Of a stretch of DNA of 64,000 bases, positions 15,098 to 27,156 are shown one piece after another. Below the pieces are notes generated by a model, which was not told the DNA's origin, did not search any database, and saw only the letters and a list, made by a program, of their open reading frames with translations. The stretch spans positions 1 to 64,000 of the forward strand of contig CAVYRD010000014.1 in assembly GCA_963770865.1 (NCBI GenBank). Reading direction: 5' to 3'. The position numbers and the translations under genes were made by a program. Origin of the DNA: Miltoncostaea sp963770865 (GTDB lineage: Bacteria; Actinomycetota; Thermoleophilia; Miltoncostaeales; Miltoncostaeaceae). Within the stretch, counting starts at the first letter, position 1; each line of letters starts with the position of its first letter.

Positions 15098-16003
15098 GTG
15101 CGGTTCGGCGCCCATGTCTCCTCCTCGGGAGGGATCAGCAAGGCCATCGGCCGCGGTCGCGATCTCGGCTGCGAGAGCCTGCAGGTCTTCACGCACAACC
15201 CCCGCACCTGGCGGCCGATCAACCACTCCGACGAGGAGATCGCGGCGTTCCGCGCGCAGGCCGCCGAGGCCGGCATGGGGCCGCTCGTGAGCCATGGCCT
15301 CTACCTGATCAACCTCGGCGCGCCCGACCGCGAGGTGCCGACCGGCCCCCCCGGCAAGCCCGCGACCACGACGCGGAACATCTACCGCTCCTCGGTCGAG
15401 AGCCTGGTGCAGCACCTCGACATCGGCCACCGGCTCGGCCTGGAGGGCGTGGTGCTCCACGTCGGCTCCTCCAAGGGCTCCAACGAGGCCGAGGCGATCG
15501 AGCGCATCGGCGCCGGCATCGCGGAGGCGCTGGAGACGGCCGGGGGCGACTGCGACGTCCTCCTCGAGAACACGGCCGGCGCGGGCGACACGATCGGGCG
15601 CACCTTCGCGCAGCTTCACCGGGTGGCGCAGGCCGCCGGACATCCCGACCGGCTCGGCTACTGCCTCGACTCCCAGCACCTGTTCGCCTCGGGCTACCCG
15701 GTGCACGAGCCCGGCGGAATCGACCGCGTGCTCGAGGAGTTCGACCGCGAGGTCGGCATCGCCCGCCTGAGGTGCCTGCACCTGAACGACTCGAAGACCG
15801 CCTTCGGGTCGAACCGCGACCGTCACGAGAACATCGGCGACGGCGAGATCGGCGAGGCCGGCATGCGCTCCATCCTCGGCGCGCCGGCGCTCCAGGGCCT
15901 GCCGGTCATCCTGGAGGTGCCCGGGATCGCGGGGGACGGGCCGGACCTCGAGAACATGGCGCGCGTGCGCCGCCTGCACGACGAGGGCCTGGCCGAACGC
16001 TGA
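15098..16003 (+). CDS. nfo: Deoxyribonuclease IV (AP endonuclease, Nfo family)
   Basis: 301 residues, TIM-barrel with the three-zinc ligand pattern of endonuclease IV: MRFGAHVSSSGGI, QVFTHNPRTW, VSHGLYLINLG, VVLHVGSSKG, LLENTAG, YCLDSQHLFASGYPV, CLHLNDSK, DRHENIGDGEIG, VILEVPG. It cleaves DNA 5' to abasic sites in base-excision repair. It starts at a GTG reached directly by the bidirectional promoter shared with gltX. Confidence 0.93.
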   Translation: MRFGAHVSSSGGISKAIGRGRDLGCESLQVFTHNPRTWRPINHSDEEIAAFRAQAAEAGMGPLVSHGLYLINLGAPDREVPTGPPGKPATTTRNIYRSSVESLVQHLDIGHRLGLEGVVLHVGSSKGSNEAEAIERIGAGIAEALETAGGDCDVLLENTAGAGDTIGRTFAQLHRVAQAAGHPDRLGYCLDSQHLFASGYPVHEPGGIDRVLEEFDREVGIARLRCLHLNDSKTAFGSNRDRHENIGDGEIGEAGMRSILGAPALQGLPVILEVPGIAGDGPDLENMARVRRLHDEGLAER

Positions 16004-16050
16004 ATTACCGATCCGTCGGCGGAGCGGTCAGACCGGTCCGGGCCGGGCCG

Positions 16051-17544
16051 ATGTCTCGTTCCATGAGGTTCCGACTGCGCATCCCGCTGGGCATCCTCGC
16101 CCTCGCGTCGATCGCCGCGGTCGTCACCCTGCTGACGGTCGCGCCCGTCCCCTCGGGCCGCGTCGCGCTCGACGCCTGGGCGCAGGTCGCCACCGAGCTC
16201 GCCGGGGCGCTCGCCTGCGCCGCCGCCGCGCGTCACACGCGCGGGAGAGCGCGCCTGGTCTGGTCGCTCTTCGCCCTCGCGGAGCTGCTCTGGGCCGGCA
16301 CCGACACCGTCCTCGCGCTGATGGAGATGTCCGGGGCGGAGGTGCCGGAGGTCGGCTGGCTCGACGTCGGCTGGCTCTCGTTCTACCTGGCGGCCGGCCT
16401 CGCCACCCTCCTGCTCTACCTGCGCCTGCGCCCCGAGCGCGGGTCGCAGGGCGTGATCGACGGCCTCATCGCCACGATCGCCATCGCGTCGCTGGCCTGG
16501 GTGGGCTACCTCGGCACCCACGCCGAGGCCGCGGCGGGCGGGGTGCTCGGCACCCTCGTGGCCGCGCTCTACCCCTCCCTCGACCTGCTGTGCATGACCG
16601 CCCTGGCGTGGATCGTGGTGCGCGCGGGCCGGCGCTCGCCGGTGTGGCTGCGCTGGGTTGTCGCCGCCTTCGCCTGGCAGGCGGTCGCCGGCGCCGCCTA
16701 CCTCGTCTCGGTCCTGCCCGGGCACTCCTCCGACACCGTCGCCGTCGCGGCCTTCATGTGCGCCGGCTGGTGCTGGGTGGCGGCCGGCCTGGAGCGCACG
16801 CGCGCCCCGCAGCGGGCCTGGGCGGAGGGCACCCACGACCGCCCGCCGGTCTGGAGCGAGTCGCTGCCCTTCCTGCTCGGCATCGGGGTGGTGGGCCTGG
16901 CCGCCCTCGACCCGGGCGCCGAGGCGCGCGCCGCCGCCGTGGCCGTGGCGGGCCTCATGGCCGTCCGCGCCATGGCCGCCCTGCGCGTGAGCCGCCAACT
17001 GCTCACCGAACGCGACCGCCTGCTGGTGACCGACCCCCTCACCGGCGCCTACAACCGGCGCTTCCTGGCCGAGGAGAGCGAGCGGGCCGTGGCCCGGGCC
17101 GGGCGCGCCGGCGAGCCGCTGTCGGCCATCGCCCTCGACCTCGACCGCTTCAAGGAGGTCAACGACCGCTTCGGCCACGAGCGCGGCGACCGCCTGCTCA
17201 TCGGCGTCAGCGCCGCCATCGCCGGCCAGCTGCGTACGGGCGACATCCTGTGCCGCCTGGGCGGCGACGAGTTCCTCATCCTCTGCACGGCCACCGGCGC
17301 CGAGGGCGCGGCGGTCGTGGCCGAGCGGGTGCGGGTCTGCGTGCTCGCCGCCGCGGCCGAGGTCGTCCCCGAGGTCCCGGTGAGCGCGTCGCTCGGCATC
17401 GCGACCTACCCGGCCGACGCCGACGGCACCGCGTCCCTCATGCGCGGCGCCGACGCCGCGCTCTACGACGCCAAGGCCCGGGGCCGCAACGTCGTCTCCA
17501 GCTTCGCCGACGTGCTCGGCAGCGACTCCGCGCCGGTCGCCTGA
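16051..17544 (+). CDS. Membrane-bound diguanylate cyclase (GGDEF)
   Basis: 497 residues. Roughly nine hydrophobic helices fill residues 10-310 (a MASE-like sensory unit of unassigned type). The GGDEF domain follows from LTDPLTGAYNRRFL. The active-site loop is LGGDEFL (404-408), and the RxxD product-inhibition site (RTGD) precedes it by five residues, so the enzyme should be active and feedback-controlled. Substrate-binding DLDRFKEVNDRFGHERGD and C-terminal GADAALYDAKARGRN are present. It makes c-di-GMP from two GTP, a possible input for the PilZ domain of the synthase at 3757-5787. ATG 16051 is chosen; an in-frame ATG at 16063 is an alternative. Confidence 0.88.
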   Translation: MSRSMRFRLRIPLGILALASIAAVVTLLTVAPVPSGRVALDAWAQVATELAGALACAAAARHTRGRARLVWSLFALAELLWAGTDTVLALMEMSGAEVPEVGWLDVGWLSFYLAAGLATLLLYLRLRPERGSQGVIDGLIATIAIASLAWVGYLGTHAEAAAGGVLGTLVAALYPSLDLLCMTALAWIVVRAGRRSPVWLRWVVAAFAWQAVAGAAYLVSVLPGHSSDTVAVAAFMCAGWCWVAAGLERTRAPQRAWAEGTHDRPPVWSESLPFLLGIGVVGLAALDPGAEARAAAVAVAGLMAVRAMAALRVSRQLLTERDRLLVTDPLTGAYNRRFLAEESERAVARAGRAGEPLSAIALDLDRFKEVNDRFGHERGDRLLIGVSAAIAGQLRTGDILCRLGGDEFLILCTATGAEGAAVVAERVRVCVLAAAAEVVPEVPVSASLGIATYPADADGTASLMRGADAALYDAKARGRNVVSSFADVLGSDSAPVA

Positions 17545-17599
17545 CCGGCCCCGAGGGGCGCGTTGGTACAGTGCTCCGGCGGCCTCACGGGCCGCCCCC

Positions 17600-17670
17600 G
17601 CGGGCGTAGCTCAATGGTAGAGCAATGGCCTTCCAAGCCATCGACGGGGGTTCGATCCCCCCCGCCCGCT
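17600..17670 (+). tRNA. tRNA-Gly (anticodon TCC)
   Basis: Acceptor GCGGGCG/CGCCCGC. The D arm is GCTC-AATGGTA-GAGC, the anticodon arm ATGGC-CTTCCAA-GCCAT gives TCC, and the T arm is GGGGG-TTCGATC-CCCCC. The discriminator is T, usual for tRNA-Gly, and CCA is not encoded. It lies 55 bases after the diguanylate cyclase. Confidence 0.95.
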
Positions 17671-17894
17671 CCTGCCGCTGCGAACTCGCTCGAATGCGCG
17701 TCCTCGGTCGGGGCGGTGCCACCGGCACCGCACCCTCCCCAGGTCATCGCAGCCCAGGCCGGGGCGGCCGAGCCCGGCCGCCGTGGCCTCGAGATCGCCG
17801 CCCAGGATCCCCGCCCGTGAGGAGCCCGTGACGGCTCGGTGAGAGCCCCCTGGTGGAGTCGGGGCGCACCGCCACCGACCCGAGGGAGCCGCAG
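17671..17894. other. Intergenic region without a recognisable gene
   Basis: 224 bases between tRNA-Gly and the peroxidase operon. I see no supported ORF, hairpin terminator or clear promoter; GGGAG near 17884 is the likely RBS for the gene at 17895. Confidence 0.5.
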
Positions 17895-18146
17895 ATGTCC
17901 GAGAGCCTCATCCCGATCTCGCAGCACTTCGCCGTGTGGGACGTCAACCGCGGAAGCGGCTGGGTGTCGCTGCACGACCACGGCCGCCAGGTCGCCCGCG
18001 CCGACGTCGACACGTTCGAGGACTTCGATGTGATCATTACGATGCTCTCCGACCGGCGCGGGCTGCGCTTCGACCCGCGCCGGGAGGTCCTGCGGAGGGT
18101 GGCCGAGCCGGTGCCCGCCGGGGTGGAGGACGGGGTGCGCACATGA
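17895..18146 (+). CDS. Small 83-residue protein leading the peroxidase operon
   Basis: The sequence begins MSESLIPISQHFAVWDVNRG and continues with WVSLHDHGRQVARADVDTFE and DFDVIITMLSDRRGLRFD. It is soluble, with mixed alpha/beta character and no recognised family. ATG 17895 follows GGGAG. Its TGA overlaps the ATG of the peroxidase (ATGA at 18143-18146), so it is co-translated and might be a partner or chaperone of that enzyme (inference from position only). Confidence 0.55.
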   Translation: MSESLIPISQHFAVWDVNRGSGWVSLHDHGRQVARADVDTFEDFDVIITMLSDRRGLRFDPRREVLRRVAEPVPAGVEDGVRT

Positions 18147-19924
18147 GGTTGACCTGGGGCGATCGGCTGGCCATCCGCGTGGCGCGGGTGCTCCAGCGCA
18201 TCGTGCCCTGGCACCGCCTGCCGCTGCCGCTCGGCCTGCTCTGCCTGATCGGCATCCGGACCGAGCTGCGCCACCAGAACCTCTACGACCCCGCGCCCGC
18301 CGCCGAGGGGACCGCCGGCGCCGCCGGGCGCCCCTTCGGGCGCAACCAGCCGCTGTGGGACGTCCCCCGGCCCACCCCGGAGTCCGTCCTCACGCCCAAC
18401 CCGCGCGAGGTGAGCCGCCGGCTGCTGGCGCGGACCGGTCCGACGAAGACGGTCCCGTTCCTCAACCTGCTCGTGCCGGCGTGGCTGCAGTTCATGGTCC
18501 ACGACTGGATGAGCCACGGCCCGGGCGACCCGGGCTCCGAGATCCGCGTCCCGCTGGCCGACGGCGACGCGTGGGCCGCCCGCTCGCCGGGCGGCGACAT
18601 GCTGATCCGCGGCACGCGCCCGAGCGCCGCACCGCACGCGCCCGGGGGGCCGCCGGTGTTCGACAACACCGAGACCGCGCTGTGGGACGGGTCGCAGCTC
18701 TACGGCAGCACGCCCGAGCGCACGCGGCTGCTGCGCAGCTTCGCCGGCGGGCGCCTGGAGATCGGCGCCGACGGCCTGCTCCCCGTCGAGGAGGGCCGCG
18801 GCGTGGACCTCACCGGCGTCAACGGCAACTGGTGGGTGGGCCTGTCGATGATGCACCGGCTCTTCGCCCACGAGCACAACGCGATCTGCGCGATGCTCGC
18901 CGAGGCCCACCCGGACTGGGACGACGAGCGCCTGTTCGCCACCGCGCGCCGCGTCAACGCGGCGGTCATGGCGAAGATCCACACCGTCGAGTGGACGCCC
19001 GCCCTGGTCCCCCACCCCACCGTCGTCGCCGCGATGCGCGCCAACTGGCACGGCCTGCTCGGCGCCGACATGTCGCGGCGCCTGCGGCGATTCACGCGCG
19101 CGGACGCGCTGATCGGGATCCCGGGATCGCGCTTCGACGACCACGGGGTGCCTTACTCGCTCACCGAGGAGTTCGTCGCGGTCTACCGGATGCACCCGCT
19201 GATCCCCGACGAGTTCCGCCTTGTGGACTCCTCCGGCGCGGAGACCGGGCGGCGCACGATGGCGGAGATGTCGGGCACATTCGCCCGCGAGGTCGTGGAG
19301 GCGCACCGGCCCGAGGACCTGGTCGCCTCGTTCGCCGTGGGCCGCCCCGGCATCCTCGGCCTGCACAACTACCCCGACACGATGCGCGCCCTCACGCGCA
19401 CCCGGGCCGACGCGCGCGGCACCGAGCGCGTCATCGACCTCGCGGCGATCGACCTGGTGCGCGACCGCGAGCGCGGCGTCCCCCGCTACAACGACTTCCG
19501 CCGGATGCTGCGGCTGCCGCCGGCCGCGTCGATCGCGGCGCTGGCGGGCGACCCGGACGAGGCCGCGCTGATGGCCGAGCTCTACGGCGACGTCGAGGAC
19601 GTCAACCTGATGGTCGGCCTCTACGCCGAGCGCCCGCCGGAGGGCTTCGGCATCAGCGAGACGGCCTTCCGCATCTTCGTGCTGATGGCCTCCCGCCGCC
19701 TGAAGTCCGACCCGGCGTTCACCGACGAGTACCGCCCGGAGGTCCTCACCCCCGAGGGCATGCGCTGGATCGAGGACGCCACCATGGCGGGGGTCATCGC
19801 GCGGCACATGCCCGCGCTGGCCGACGTGGCGGCCGACCTGCGCAACCCGTTCGCCCCCTGGGACGACCCGGCCAACCGCCGGTCCGGGTCGCCCGCCCCG
19901 TTCTCCCCCGCGGAGGCCCCATGA
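18143..19924 (+). CDS. Heme peroxidase of the cyclooxygenase / alpha-dioxygenase type
   Basis: 593 residues, animal-peroxidase-like superfamily. The distal-heme segment LQFMVHDWMSHG puts His at about 120. VNGNWWVGLSMMHRLFAHEH and the proximal segment AVYRMHPLIPDEF follow, with His351 as the probable axial ligand and Tyr348 three residues before it, matching the COX/alpha-DOX catalytic Tyr. Such enzymes abstract a hydrogen from fatty acids and add O2 (alpha-dioxygenases make 2-hydroperoxides). The N-terminal 40 residues are amphipathic and basic, consistent with monotopic membrane binding. Flanked by ATGA overlaps on both sides. The substrate is not determinable from sequence; bacterial homologues are mostly uncharacterised. 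Confidence 0.8.
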   Translation: MRLTWGDRLAIRVARVLQRIVPWHRLPLPLGLLCLIGIRTELRHQNLYDPAPAAEGTAGAAGRPFGRNQPLWDVPRPTPESVLTPNPREVSRRLLARTGPTKTVPFLNLLVPAWLQFMVHDWMSHGPGDPGSEIRVPLADGDAWAARSPGGDMLIRGTRPSAAPHAPGGPPVFDNTETALWDGSQLYGSTPERTRLLRSFAGGRLEIGADGLLPVEEGRGVDLTGVNGNWWVGLSMMHRLFAHEHNAICAMLAEAHPDWDDERLFATARRVNAAVMAKIHTVEWTPALVPHPTVVAAMRANWHGLLGADMSRRLRRFTRADALIGIPGSRFDDHGVPYSLTEEFVAVYRMHPLIPDEFRLVDSSGAETGRRTMAEMSGTFAREVVEAHRPEDLVASFAVGRPGILGLHNYPDTMRALTRTRADARGTERVIDLAAIDLVRDRERGVPRYNDFRRMLRLPPAASIAALAGDPDEAALMAELYGDVEDVNLMVGLYAERPPEGFGISETAFRIFVLMASRRLKSDPAFTDEYRPEVLTPEGMRWIEDATMAGVIARHMPALADVAADLRNPFAPWDDPANRRSGSPAPFSPAEAP

Positions 19925-20649
19925 GCGACCGCATCCACCCGGTGACCGACGGCACGGCCGGCCGCGTCCACGCCTACCTGCTCGAGGAGGACGACGGGGT
20001 CACGCTGGTGGACGCCCTCTCGGGGACCGACGGCGCCGTGATCCTCGAGGCGCTCGGGCGCATCGGGAGGCACCCGGGGGACCTGAAGCGCATCCTCCTC
20101 ACCCACGCCCACCGCTCGCACGTCTGCGGCGCCGCGCGGCTGCGCGAGCTGAGCGGCGCGGCGATCCACGCCAACCCGTTCGAGGCATCGGTGATGGCGG
20201 GCGAGCGGCCGTCGGCGCCGATCGGCCTCCTCCCGCGCCGCCCCTTCCGGGTCTACCAGCTCCAGGCCGGCCTGACGCTCGGCTACTACGTCGAGCGCGC
20301 GTGGAAGCGGTTCACGATCTTCGCCAACCCGCCGTTCGAGATCGACCGCGAGATCCGCCACGGCGACACGGTCGGCGCCCTCCAGGTGGTCCACACTCCC
20401 GGACACACCGACGGGAGCATGTCGTTCTACTGGCCCTCCGAGCGCGCCCTGTTCACCGGCGACGTGCTCGTCACCTGGCCGCGCCTGGAGGCCGGCTGGC
20501 GCGGCCTCACCACCGACCCCGAGCGCAACCGGCGCTCGCTCTCGGAGCTCGCGGGCGTGGGCGAGGTCGAGTACATCGCCACGGGCCACGGCGGCCCGAT
20601 CACCCACGACGCGGCCGCGCGGGTGCGCGAGCTGCTGATCCGCGCCTAG
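19921..20649 (+). CDS. Metallo-beta-lactamase-fold hydrolase with altered metal motif
   Basis: 242 residues. MBL-fold landmarks are present: LLTHAHRSHVCGA in place of HxHxDH, VVHTPGHTDGSMSFYW, LFTGDVLVTWP and YIATGHGGP. The Asp that normally ligates Zn2 and acts in catalysis is Ser (HAHRSH), so the second metal site may be changed or lost. ATG 19921 overlaps the peroxidase TGA (ATGA). In this operon a lipid hydroperoxide or derived ester/thioester is an attractive substrate, but that is inference. Confidence 0.75.
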   Translation: MSDRIHPVTDGTAGRVHAYLLEEDDGVTLVDALSGTDGAVILEALGRIGRHPGDLKRILLTHAHRSHVCGAARLRELSGAAIHANPFEASVMAGERPSAPIGLLPRRPFRVYQLQAGLTLGYYVERAWKRFTIFANPPFEIDREIRHGDTVGALQVVHTPGHTDGSMSFYWPSERALFTGDVLVTWPRLEAGWRGLTTDPERNRRSLSELAGVGEVEYIATGHGGPITHDAAARVRELLIRA

Positions 20650-20670
20650 CGTCGCGCCGGGGCACGGACC

Positions 20671-21596
20671 GTGGAGCTCGGCGCGCACCTGCCGCTCATC
20701 CCGCTGTCGGGAGCCCCGTCCCTGGCCGGGCTGACCGGGTACGCGACCGCGGCCTCCCGGCTGGGGTACCGCTGGCTGTGCGCCAACGACCATCTCGTCT
20801 TCCGCACGCCCTGGCTCGACGGGCTCACGGCCCTCGCCGCGGTGCTCGACGCGTCCGGGGACCTCGGCCTGGCGACGACGATCTGCCTGCCGGCCGCGCG
20901 CGGACCGGCGCAGACGGCCAAGGCGATGGCCGCCCTCGACGTGCTCTCAGGCGGACGGTTCGTCGCGGGAGTCGGTCCCGGATCGTCCGAGCGCGACCTC
21001 GTCGCGGGCGGCGTGCCGGCCGACGAGCGCTTCGCCCGCTTCGATGAGGCGGTACGGGCCCTGCGCGCGCTGCTGGGTCGCGATCCCGGGCCCTTCGTGG
21101 GCCGCTTCTACTCCACCGAGGGCGTGACGCTCGAGCCTCGCCCCGGCCGGGGGCGCCCGCCGGTCTGGCTGGCCGGCTGGGGCGGCGCGCGCGGCCTGCG
21201 CCGCGCGGCGGACCTCGGCGACGGCTGGCTCGCCTCGGGCTACAACACGACCCCGGAGGACTTCGCCGCCTCGTGGGCGCGCGTGCGCGCGCGCGTGGCG
21301 GCGCGCGGAGCCGACCCGAGCCGGTTCGCCAACGGCGTGGCCACCGTCTGGTCCTACGTGACCGAGGACCGCGGAGATGCGGAGAGGGTGCTCGCGGACG
21401 TCCTCGCCCCGCTGCTGGGGCGGCCGGTGGAGGCACTGCGCGCGCTGTCGCTCCCGATCGGCCCCGCGGAGCTCTGCGCCGAGCGCATGCACGCCTTTGC
21501 GGCCGCGGGGGCCCAGCGGGTCTTCATCTGGCCGCTCGGCGACGAGATCCGCCAGCTCGAGCGGTTCGCCGAGCGGGTGGCGCCGGTCGTGGCGGC

Positions 21597-21615
<19 letters not shown>
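20671..21615 (+). CDS. LLM-class (luciferase-like) flavin/F420-dependent oxidoreductase
   Basis: 314 residues, bacterial-luciferase TIM barrel: GYRWLCANDHLVFRTPWLDG, TTICLPAARGPAQTAKAMAA, LDVLSGGRFVAGVGPG, PPVWLAGWGGARGLRRAADL, GDGWLASGYNTTPEDF. These match F420- or FMN-dependent oxidoreductases. GTG 20671 lies 21 bases after the MBL stop, so it likely belongs to the same transcript. Its 3' end overlaps the convergent BTAD regulator by 19 bases. The substrate is unknown; cofactor choice between F420 and FMN is not decidable here. Confidence 0.8.
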
Positions 21616-24935
<3,320 letters not shown>

Positions 24936-24974
24936 GGGTCCATCGCGGGCCGCGGCGGGCGGGCCTGGCCCTCC

Positions 24975-25448
24975 CTAGGCTTCGCCCTTCACGAGGACCG
25001 CCGACAGGCCGCCGGATCCCTCGCTGACCGAGACGACCTTCCAGCCCTCCGCCGCGCGGGCGTTCAGCGCCGCCGGCAGGCTCTGGCCGGTGCCGGTCTC
25101 CACCGCGTACTCCGGCGGGGTGACGTCGGGGTCGTCGCCCTTCTCGAAGCGCTTCTTGTACGAGTTGTAGGGCCGAACGACGAGGAAGAAGACCACCGCG
25201 GCGATGATGAGGAACGTGATCACCGCGTTGATGAAGAGGCCGTACTGGAAGCGGCTGCCGTTGATCGTGAAGTCGAGCTGGCTGAAGTCCGGCTGCCCGC
25301 CGATCGCGGCGATCAGCGGGGTGACGATGTTGGCGACGAACGCCGCGATCACCGCTCCGAAGGCCGTCGCGATGACGACGGCGACGGCGAGGGCGACCAC
25401 GTCGCCCTTCAGCACGAACTCCTTGAAGTCCTTGGCTGCGTTCCTCAT
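24975..25448 (-). CDS. mscL: Large-conductance mechanosensitive channel MscL with a C-terminal DUF4177-like extension
   Basis: 157 residues. MRNAAKDFKEFVLKGDVVAL is the MscL start, then the TM1 pore helix (AVVIATAFGAVIAAFVANIV), a periplasmic loop, TM2 (LFINAVITFLIIAAVVFFLV) and RPYNSYKKRFEKG. The normal C-terminal bundle is replaced by a roughly 50-residue segment ending LPAALNARAAEGWKVVSVSE and SGGLSAVLVKG, which has the LN-x-x-x-x-EGW pattern of DUF4177. AGGAG lies eight bases before ATG 25446-25448. It should open under membrane tension on hypo-osmotic shock; the extension may alter gating or assembly (inference). Confidence 0.88.
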   Translation of the reverse strand: MRNAAKDFKEFVLKGDVVALAVAVVIATAFGAVIAAFVANIVTPLIAAIGGQPDFSQLDFTINGSRFQYGLFINAVITFLIIAAVVFFLVVRPYNSYKKRFEKGDDPDVTPPEYAVETGTGQSLPAALNARAAEGWKVVSVSEGSGGLSAVLVKGEA

Positions 25449-25486
25449 CCGTTCCGCTCCTCTGCGTTGGGCACGGCGCAAGCCTA
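25445..25486 (-). promoter_or_regulatory. mscL promoter with a possible leaderless 9-codon leader ORF
   Basis: TAGGCT (complement of 25481-25486) is followed after six bases by GTG at 25474. That GTG opens a nine-codon ORF (VPNAEERNG) whose TGA (25445-25447) overlaps the mscL ATG. The mscL RBS GAGGAG lies inside it. A real leader peptide or chance are both possible. Confidence 0.4.
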
Positions 25487-25521
25487 TTCCACGTCCACCG
25501 GCGCCCCGGCGGGCACGGAGA

Positions 25522-27129
25522 TCAGTTGATCCGCCGGTCGTGGCCCTCCCACTCCCGCTCGCGCAGCTCGAACTTGCGCACCTTGCCGGTGGAGGTGCGC
25601 GGCAGCTCGGCCAGCACCTCGAACGCGTCCGGGCACTTGTAGCCGGCCAGCCGTTCGCGCACGTGGGCGGCGAGCCCGGCCGCGTCGGCCGTCTGCCCGG
25701 GGCGCAGCACCACGAAGGCCTTCGGCCGCTCGCCCCAGCGCTCGTCGGGGATGCCGATCACCGCGGCCTCGAGCACCGCGGGGTGGCTGACGATGGCCTG
25801 CTCGACCTCGATCGTCGAGATGTTCTCGCCCCCCGAGATGACGACGTCCTTGGCGCGGTCGCGCAGCTCGACGTAGCCGTCGGGGTGATGGACGCCGAGG
25901 TCGCCCGAGTGGAAGACGCCCCCGCGGAACGCCGCCGCGGTGCCCTCCGGGTCGTCGAAGTAGCCCTTCATCACGTTGTTGCCGCTCATGACGATCTCGC
26001 CGACCGTCGTCGCCGTCGCGCGGCACGTCGGCGCCGGTGGCGTCGAGCACGCGGATCGGGTCGGCGATCACCATGGCCACGCCCTGGCGCGAGAGCAGGC
26101 GCGCGCGCTCGGCGGGCTCCTCCCCGTCCCAGGCCGTCTGCCACTGGCACACGGTGTGCGGCCCGTAGGTCTCGGTGAGCCCGTAGACGTGGATGACGCG
26201 GGCCCCGAGCGCCTCGGTCTGCGCCAGCGTGGTCGGGTTGGGCGGAGCGGCGGCGGTCATCACCGTGAGGCCGTGCTCCAGCGGGTGCGCGGCCTCGGCG
26301 TTCACCAGCAGCGAGAGGACCATCGGGGCCCCGTTCAGGTGGGTGACCCCCTCCTCGTCGATCAGGCGCCACATCTCCTCGCCGCGCACCGCGCGCAGGC
26401 ACACCTGGCGGCCGCCCGCGGCGACGATCGCCCACGGGTGGCACCAGCCGTTGCAGTGGAACATCGGCAGCGTCCAGAGGTAGACGGTGCGCATGTCGTG
26501 GCCGGCCGTGACGTTCTCGCCCAGCGCGTTCAGGTAGGCGCCGCGGTGCGTGTACATCACGCCCTTCGGGCGTGCCCGTCGTCCCCGACGTGTAGTTGAT
26601 CGAGATCGTCGCGTCCTCGTCCTCCACCGCCCAGGGCAGCGGGTCGTCCGAGCCGCGCGCGAGCAGGTCGTCGAGCGTCGTCCCGCCGTCGCGGCACGCC
26701 CGCGCCCGCGTCGTCGTCCCACACGACCTCCTCCACCCCGAGCTCGCCGGCCACGGGCGTCACGGACGCGGCCAGCGCGGTGTCGGCCACCAGCATCCGC
26801 GACCCCGAGTGGCGGCAGATGGCGGCCACCTCCTGCGGCGCCAGGCGCGTGTTGAGCGCCACCAGCACGGCGCCCGCGAGCGCCACCGCGAAGTGCGCCT
26901 CGAGCAGCGCCGGCGTGTTCTGGCAGAGGTAGGCCACCCGGTCGCCGGGGCGGATGCCCGAGGCCCGCAGCGCGTTGGCCGTGCGGGTCACGCGCGCGGC
27001 GAGCTCGCGGTAGGTGATGCGCGCGTCGCCGTGGACGACGGCCACCGCGTCGGCGAAGACGTCCGCCGAGCGCTCCAGGAACAGCAGCGGCGTGAGCGGC
27101 GTGATGTGGACCGGCGCGGGCACGGGCAC
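25522..27129 (-). pseudogene. AMP-forming acyl-CoA ligase (FadD/AlkK-like), broken by three frameshifts
   Basis: The protein is colinear with ANL-superfamily ligases but split over three frames. Block one runs from GTG/ATG 27129 (ITYRELAARVTRTANALRAS, then RPGDRVAYLCQNTPALLEAH) to about 26700. The P-loop TSGTTGTPKGVMYTHRGA is recovered only by removing one base near 26575. HVYGLTETYGP follows. Near 26025 a further shift leads to MKGYFDDPEGTAAAF, HSGDLGVHHPDGYVELRDR, KDVVISGGENISTIEVEQ and the catalytic-Lys end LPRTSTGKVRKFELRE. All domains are present, so either a recent pseudogene or sequence error. The reaction would activate a fatty or aryl acid with ATP and CoA. Confidence 0.75.
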
Positions 27130-27156
27130 CTTCCTACGGGGATCGGGCGGGGCGGG

